Below, piece by piece: positions 59,938 to 64,000 of a stretch of DNA of 64,000 nt. Each line of letters opens with the position of its first letter. The first letter of the stretch is position 1. A model generated the notes under the pieces. It searched no databases, was not told the origin of the DNA, and saw nothing but the letters and a program-made list of their open reading frames with translations. The stretch covers positions 3,100,001 to 3,164,000 of the forward strand of contig NZ_CP006842.1 of the NCBI RefSeq assembly GCF_000626675.1, in the 5' to 3' direction. The position numbers and the translations under genes are program-made. Origin of the DNA: Corynebacterium glyciniphilum AJ 3170. GTDB lineage: Bacteria > Actinomycetota > Actinomycetes > Mycobacteriales > Mycobacteriaceae.

Positions 59938-62736
59938 GTGAAGAAGAAAGTGAACACCGCACGTACGTCCGGCGGACTCAGTCGGCGGGCCTTCCTCATC
60001 GGTGGTGTCGGCGGCATCGGTGTCCTCGGAGCGGGTGCTGTCATCGGCGGTGGGGCGCTGCTCCGCAGCCGTGGCAGTGGCGACGAGTCCGACGGGCTTC
60101 CCCGCGCCGTGGATCCCGGCCCGCTGCAGCTGCAGGTCGGCGGCGACGGCCATCCCGGGCGGGTCACCGTCCTGACCACTGCAGGACGCCACCTGATCCA
60201 CTTCGACGGATACCGGCTGACCACCTCCACCGGCACCCGTGGCGCCACCGTCGACGACCCCGGCAACGGCCGTCCCAGTTCCGGTCCTGTCCGCATCGAC
60301 TTCGAGGTGACCGACCCGGACTACACCGCCTCGGTCACCTACCGTGCCGACGGGGGACGGGTCACCGCCGACTGGGAGTTCACCGCACCTGGTGACGGTC
60401 TCGATTCCGCGGGTCGCCCTCTGCTGCGCGGTGGGCGCGTCTACCGCACCCTCGTCGACGCCCGCGCGACATCCGAACTCCACGTCCCCGCCAGCCGGTG
60501 GGTACGTGACAGCCGCGGCGGCGTGCCCGTCCAGGAGCGCGTCGCCGAACTCAATTTCGTCGACTGGGACGTGCCGGGGAGCGAGGGGGGCGACGGGACA
60601 TCCCGTCTCTACGGCTGTATCACCACCGCCACCAGCACGTCCCGCAGCACCACCACACTGCACGCCGCCCCCTCCCGGGACGATGACGGGGTCTGGCGCT
60701 CCCGTCTTGAATTCCGCGCCGACACGACCGTCGGCGCAGCCCGCAGCCTCGTCGACAACGGACGGACACTGCTCGCCGGTGCCGTACTCGGGAGCACAGG
60801 GTTGCCCGACCCCACCGTCGACATCACCAGTGCTGCCACCTACAACGTCGTCGCCAGCAGTGGCCCGCGCACCTTCACCATCGGCCTCGCCGGACGATCC
60901 GCCCGGTCCCAGCACAGCACCAGCATCGAGGTCACCGCCCGTGATTTCGACGGCACTGAGATCCACCGCTCCCGCCATGAGGTAGCCATCCCGCAGGACG
61001 CCGACTACGTCGACACCGACGTGACCATCGACCTGCCCGGCCCGCGGTCCTGGTGCTCGATCGAAGCCACCAGTGCCGACTCTTTCGCCCGTACCGCCGC
61101 CGCCGTCTGGCCCGACCACGACTTCGGGCCGTCCGACCAGTCCATCATCGGACTCGGCGGTTTCGCCTCCACCCCGTCCCCCGGCAGCGCGCAGAGCCCC
61201 GGGCTGGAGTCACGCGGTGCCGAACGCTCCCTGTGGCGTCGCCTCGGTATCCGGCACCTGCGTAACCCCTGGCTGACCGCGGAGGAATCCAGCGAACTCG
61301 GCATCAGCACCGCCGCACAACCCGGCGGGTCCCCCGGGCAATTCGACGACCCCTCCGGCGACGACAGCTTCCGCGAATGGGCGGAGAAAGCCCTCGACCG
61401 TGGGGAGGACGCCGGTGCCGCACATTACGAGCTCCTCAACGAATGGAGCCTCACCGGTGTCGACACCGTCGAGCTCGCCACCGAGTACACCGACCAATGG
61501 CTCATCCCCTTCCGCGCCGAGATGGACCGACGTGGCACTGACGCGAAGCTGCTCGCCATGCCGCTGGCAGGATGGGACGCTGAGTTCCTCGACACCATCC
61601 GCGACCGCGACGGGTGGCATCTCCTCGACGGCATCGCCGAACACGCAGGTCGCGGAAACTACGTCCCGGACTACGACGGTGGGAAATGGAACTTCCTCGG
61701 CCAGGTCCGCACCGCCCGCGCCTATCTAGACGGCCATGCCACCGACAGCGACTCCCCCACCGAGCTCTGGCTCACCGAAACCTACGCCTGCACCCGTCCC
61801 AACGCCTGGTGGTACGACGATGAACGCACCGCCGCAGACTCCGTCCTGCTGACCCTCATGCTCTCGAAGGCGGAGGGCGTCGCCGGGGTGCACTGGTTCC
61901 AACTCGCCGATGGACTCTGGCACGACAAGTACGGTGTGAACCCCACCGAATCCGAGTACCACTACGGGCTCCTGCACGTGGACCGCTCACCCAAGCCGTC
62001 CCTCCCCGCCTTCGCCTTCGCCGCAGAGATGCTCGACGGTGCGTCCTTCCTCGGTTGGATCGAGTCCCCTCATCCTGACCTACGGGGGTTGCGGTTCTCC
62101 CGCGGTGGTTCGGCATTCTGGGTGCTCTGGAGCAGACAGGACGGCTATCTCAACAACGCCACCCACGGCACCGACAGCTACTTCCCCCACCCCGAGCCAT
62201 GGATCCCGCCCGAGGGTGCATCCCTGAAGGTCACCGTCCCCGGTGCGACCTTATGCCAGGACGTGCTCGGCCGCGACATCGATCTCGACGGCGGGAGCGT
62301 CACCGTATCCGGCTCCCCGGTGGTGGTGACCGGCGATCTTGATCTCGAGCTCCCCGGCCCCGAGGAGGTCAGCGGAGACATGAGCGTCGCTCTGACCGAC
62401 GTCGCCGTGCGTCGCGGTGACCGCCCGGGCACGCTCATCGTCGAGGGCGTCAACGGCACCGGGGGACGGCTCGGTATCCGCGTCATGGGACAGCAGGTCC
62501 GCGGGCTCGTCGACGAGACGTCACTGGTCGTCGCTGAGGGCCGGTTCACCGAGACCGTGGACCTGGGTGATGCCCTGCCGGACGACCCGGAATCCTCGTC
62601 CGACAGCGCCGTGACGGCCGTCGGCGCCCGGGGGGGACGGCCCCAGGTACGGATCATGGCGCAACGTCGTGCCAAGGTCAGCGCGTCCGCGGCGGAGTCT
62701 CAGGTGTACCGGGCGGAGTACTACCGCGCCGTGTGA
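59938..62736 (+). CDS. Tat-exported glycoside-hydrolase-like protein
   Basis: A 932-residue protein with a twin-arginine signal (SRRAFL at residues 15-20, followed by a Gly-rich hydrophobic stretch), so it is likely exported folded. The first 350 residues look beta-rich. The central part resembles a clan GH-A barrel: HYELLNEWSL gives a candidate acid/base Glu502, and LWLTETYACTRPN a nucleophile Glu614. A beta-sandwich-like C-terminus follows. The start is a GTG. It is enclosed by two paralogous genes on the same strand. The substrate is unknown; a cell-wall glycan role is speculative. Confidence 0.7.
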   Translation: MKKKVNTARTSGGLSRRAFLIGGVGGIGVLGAGAVIGGGALLRSRGSGDESDGLPRAVDPGPLQLQVGGDGHPGRVTVLTTAGRHLIHFDGYRLTTSTGTRGATVDDPGNGRPSSGPVRIDFEVTDPDYTASVTYRADGGRVTADWEFTAPGDGLDSAGRPLLRGGRVYRTLVDARATSELHVPASRWVRDSRGGVPVQERVAELNFVDWDVPGSEGGDGTSRLYGCITTATSTSRSTTTLHAAPSRDDDGVWRSRLEFRADTTVGAARSLVDNGRTLLAGAVLGSTGLPDPTVDITSAATYNVVASSGPRTFTIGLAGRSARSQHSTSIEVTARDFDGTEIHRSRHEVAIPQDADYVDTDVTIDLPGPRSWCSIEATSADSFARTAAAVWPDHDFGPSDQSIIGLGGFASTPSPGSAQSPGLESRGAERSLWRRLGIRHLRNPWLTAEESSELGISTAAQPGGSPGQFDDPSGDDSFREWAEKALDRGEDAGAAHYELLNEWSLTGVDTVELATEYTDQWLIPFRAEMDRRGTDAKLLAMPLAGWDAEFLDTIRDRDGWHLLDGIAEHAGRGNYVPDYDGGKWNFLGQVRTARAYLDGHATDSDSPTELWLTETYACTRPNAWWYDDERTAADSVLLTLMLSKAEGVAGVHWFQLADGLWHDKYGVNPTESEYHYGLLHVDRSPKPSLPAFAFAAEMLDGASFLGWIESPHPDLRGLRFSRGGSAFWVLWSRQDGYLNNATHGTDSYFPHPEPWIPPEGASLKVTVPGATLCQDVLGRDIDLDGGSVTVSGSPVVVTGDLDLELPGPEEVSGDMSVALTDVAVRRGDRPGTLIVEGVNGTGGRLGIRVMGQQVRGLVDETSLVVAEGRFTETVDLGDALPDDPESSSDSAVTAVGARGGRPQVRIMAQRRAKVSASAAESQVYRAEYYRAV

Positions 62737-62758
62737 CCGGTTGTTAGTGTAGATAACC

Positions 62759-63865
62759 ATGTTCTTCCGAGACCGCCGGAAGCGCCACGCCACCCGGGGC
62801 AGCGCCGACCCCACGGCGCCGGACGGCATGTTCCCCCACCTTCCGCGGCACCGCGCGGACTTCCTCCGCGAGCAGACGATCCGGCTGCTCAACGAAGAAG
62901 GGTTCGACACCTCCTGGCGGGCCGACGGTCTCATCGAGGCACGGTGTGTGACACCGCCGTCACGCCCCGGGGGCACGGTAGGCCCAGTGGGCACGGCGGG
63001 CACAGAACCCCCGTCCACGACAACGCTGCTGATCGGTCTCGAGACCCTCTCGCTGCAGCTCGCCGATGCGGGAGCCCACGCCAACCTCTCCGAACTCCTC
63101 GACCTGATCCGCAGACACATCCATACGGTCACCACCGGTACCGGCGCCGAGGCCCGCCCCGACCTCGCGGACCTGCCCGACGCCGACTTCCTGCGACACC
63201 TCCGTATCCGGCTCGCAACCGGAGAGACACTCGCCGCCATGTCGGGAACCGTCAACGACGCCTCCCGGGAGTTCACCGGTGATCTGCACGTCTCCCTGGC
63301 CCTCGACACGCCCGACACGGTCGTGGTGCTCGATGACACCGCGCTGGCCGCCCATGGTTCGGCGACGGCCGAGGAACTCAGCGATCTGTACCGTGTCGGC
63401 TACCGCAACACCTGGCAGGAACTCACCGACTGCCAGGTCAGTACGACCCCGGTCCAGGAGATCGTTCAGGGGGCTGTCCAGAAGGCCGATACCGCGGCGC
63501 GATTCTGGACGGTGGAGTCCGACTCGTTCTTCCTGACCAGCGCAGCCCTGTTCCTCGATGACCTGCTTCCCCGGTGGCTTCCGGGCCTCGACATGACCCA
63601 CGGCGTGCTCGTCGCCGTCCCCCACCGCCATCTGATGCTGGTCCGTGAGGTCAGCACCGGCCAGGACCTGGTGAACGGAATCAAGGCCATGAGCACGGAA
63701 GCCCTGACCCAACACCGGAGTAATCCCGGGCCGCTCAGTGCCCGACTGCACCTCTGGCACGACGGTGAGACCACGGCCTTCACCGACATCTCCACCAATG
63801 CCGACGGACAGCAGGTTGTGGCGATACACCCGGACGCCTACCTCGCATCACGCATCGAGTCCTGA
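62759..63865 (+). CDS. Uncharacterised protein, paralogue B
   Basis: A 368-residue homologue of the protein at 58877, with the same conserved blocks (MFPHLPRHRADFLREQ, EFTGDLHVSLALDTPD, LYRVGYRNTWQEL, ESDSFFLTSAALFLDDLLPR, AVPHRHLMLVREV). It has a Gly/Thr-rich insert near residues 65-82. It follows the glycoside-hydrolase-like gene by 22 bases. The duplicated pair around one exported enzyme suggests a functional module of unknown role. Confidence 0.75.
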   Translation: MFFRDRRKRHATRGSADPTAPDGMFPHLPRHRADFLREQTIRLLNEEGFDTSWRADGLIEARCVTPPSRPGGTVGPVGTAGTEPPSTTTLLIGLETLSLQLADAGAHANLSELLDLIRRHIHTVTTGTGAEARPDLADLPDADFLRHLRIRLATGETLAAMSGTVNDASREFTGDLHVSLALDTPDTVVVLDDTALAAHGSATAEELSDLYRVGYRNTWQELTDCQVSTTPVQEIVQGAVQKADTAARFWTVESDSFFLTSAALFLDDLLPRWLPGLDMTHGVLVAVPHRHLMLVREVSTGQDLVNGIKAMSTEALTQHRSNPGPLSARLHLWHDGETTAFTDISTNADGQQVVAIHPDAYLASRIES

Positions 63866-63919
63866 GCGGAGCCCTCAGCGGCACAGTTGCCGATGCCGGA
63901 GCCGGCTGACGCTGGAAAA

Positions 63920-63968
63920 GTCTCCGCCCGTGCACGCTAATCAGGGAAAAGCGTGCACGGGCGGAGAC
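63920..63968 (-). terminator. Strong intrinsic terminator hairpin
   Basis: Perfect 18-bp arms (63920-63937 and 63951-63968) with a 13-base loop. On the minus strand the stem is followed by TTTTCC, so it fits a terminator for a leftward gene entering from beyond 64000. It is also positioned to stop rightward transcription from paralogue B. Confidence 0.8.
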
Positions 63969-63972
63969 GTAT

Positions 63973-64000
63973 TCAGAGGCTCCAGGAGGAGCGGTCGGTC
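63973..64000 (-). CDS. Possible C-terminus of a gene entering from the right
   Basis: On the minus strand a frame reads TDRSSWSL and stops at 63973-63975, four bases before the terminator stem. The short length means it could be chance; its identity cannot be told. Confidence 0.3.

Noticed and set aside
1..64000. tRNA, rRNA or CRISPR arrays
   Set aside because: No tRNA T-loop-like cloverleaf, rRNA segment or regularly spaced repeats were seen when reading the window; a tRNAscan or CRISPR finder run would be decisive.

Overview
The window is about 64 kb of dense, high-GC DNA coding on both strands. It looks like a Corynebacterium-type actinobacterial chromosome. The evidence is DtxR-like iron boxes, a GlxR/CRP-like site, a perfect HAIR site for HspR in front of clpB, a dnaJ-hspR pair, and a pyrE/clpB/dnaJ neighbourhood that, as I recall, is shared with Corynebacterium. 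I saw no rRNA, tRNA, CRISPR array or recognised IS transposase.

Layout: 0-2.3 kb holds the end of pyrE and a membrane-anchored protein. 2.3-7.2 kb is a glycine cleavage operon (gcvP-gcvT-gcvH, minus strand) behind a tandem glycine riboswitch. 7.4-9.5 kb is a small ABC pair and a DUF6886-like gene. 9.5-12.3 kb is a TetR regulator with a palindromic operator, an MFS exporter and an SDR. 12.3-14.3 kb has a small membrane protein, a free-standing PTS EIIA and a rhodanese-like protein lacking its catalytic Cys. 14.4-18.0 kb is an ABC-2 exporter with its own two-component system. 18.1-20.1 kb is an iron-box-controlled siderophore-binding lipoprotein coupled to an erythromycin-esterase-like gene. 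20.1-22.6 kb is a SNF2 helicase/SWIM pair. 22.6-24.0 kb is a nuclease gene enclosed by 30-bp inverted repeats that carry hairpins. 24.0-26.6 kb is clpB.

26.7-32.9 kb is a second iron locus: globin/reductase-like protein, AraC regulator, DtxR-like box, ATPase, binding protein and fused permease. 32.9-42.1 kb is a minus-strand uptake-and-oxidation cluster, with a complete peptide/nickel-type ABC transporter and three flavin or nucleotide oxidoreductase genes. 42.3-43.4 kb is a broken paralogue of the globin/reductase-like gene. 43.4-57.0 kb is mixed metabolism: nitrilase-like, SulP, a WXG-like/DUF1023/FAD-oxidoreductase operon, LLM oxidoreductase, exonuclease III, GyrI-like, prolyl iminopeptidase, APC permease, PhzF and a frameshifted MFS gene. 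57.0-58.7 kb is dnaJ-hspR. 58.9-63.9 kb is an unusual block of two paralogous genes of unknown function around a Tat-exported glycoside-hydrolase-like protein. It lies where grpE and dnaK would be expected.

The clearest candidate for an undescribed system is the inverted-repeat-bounded nuclease unit at 22627-23962. Next are the esterase coupled to a siderophore-binding protein and the paralogue/hydrolase/paralogue block next to dnaJ. All functional calls come from reading motifs by eye; no database search was possible.
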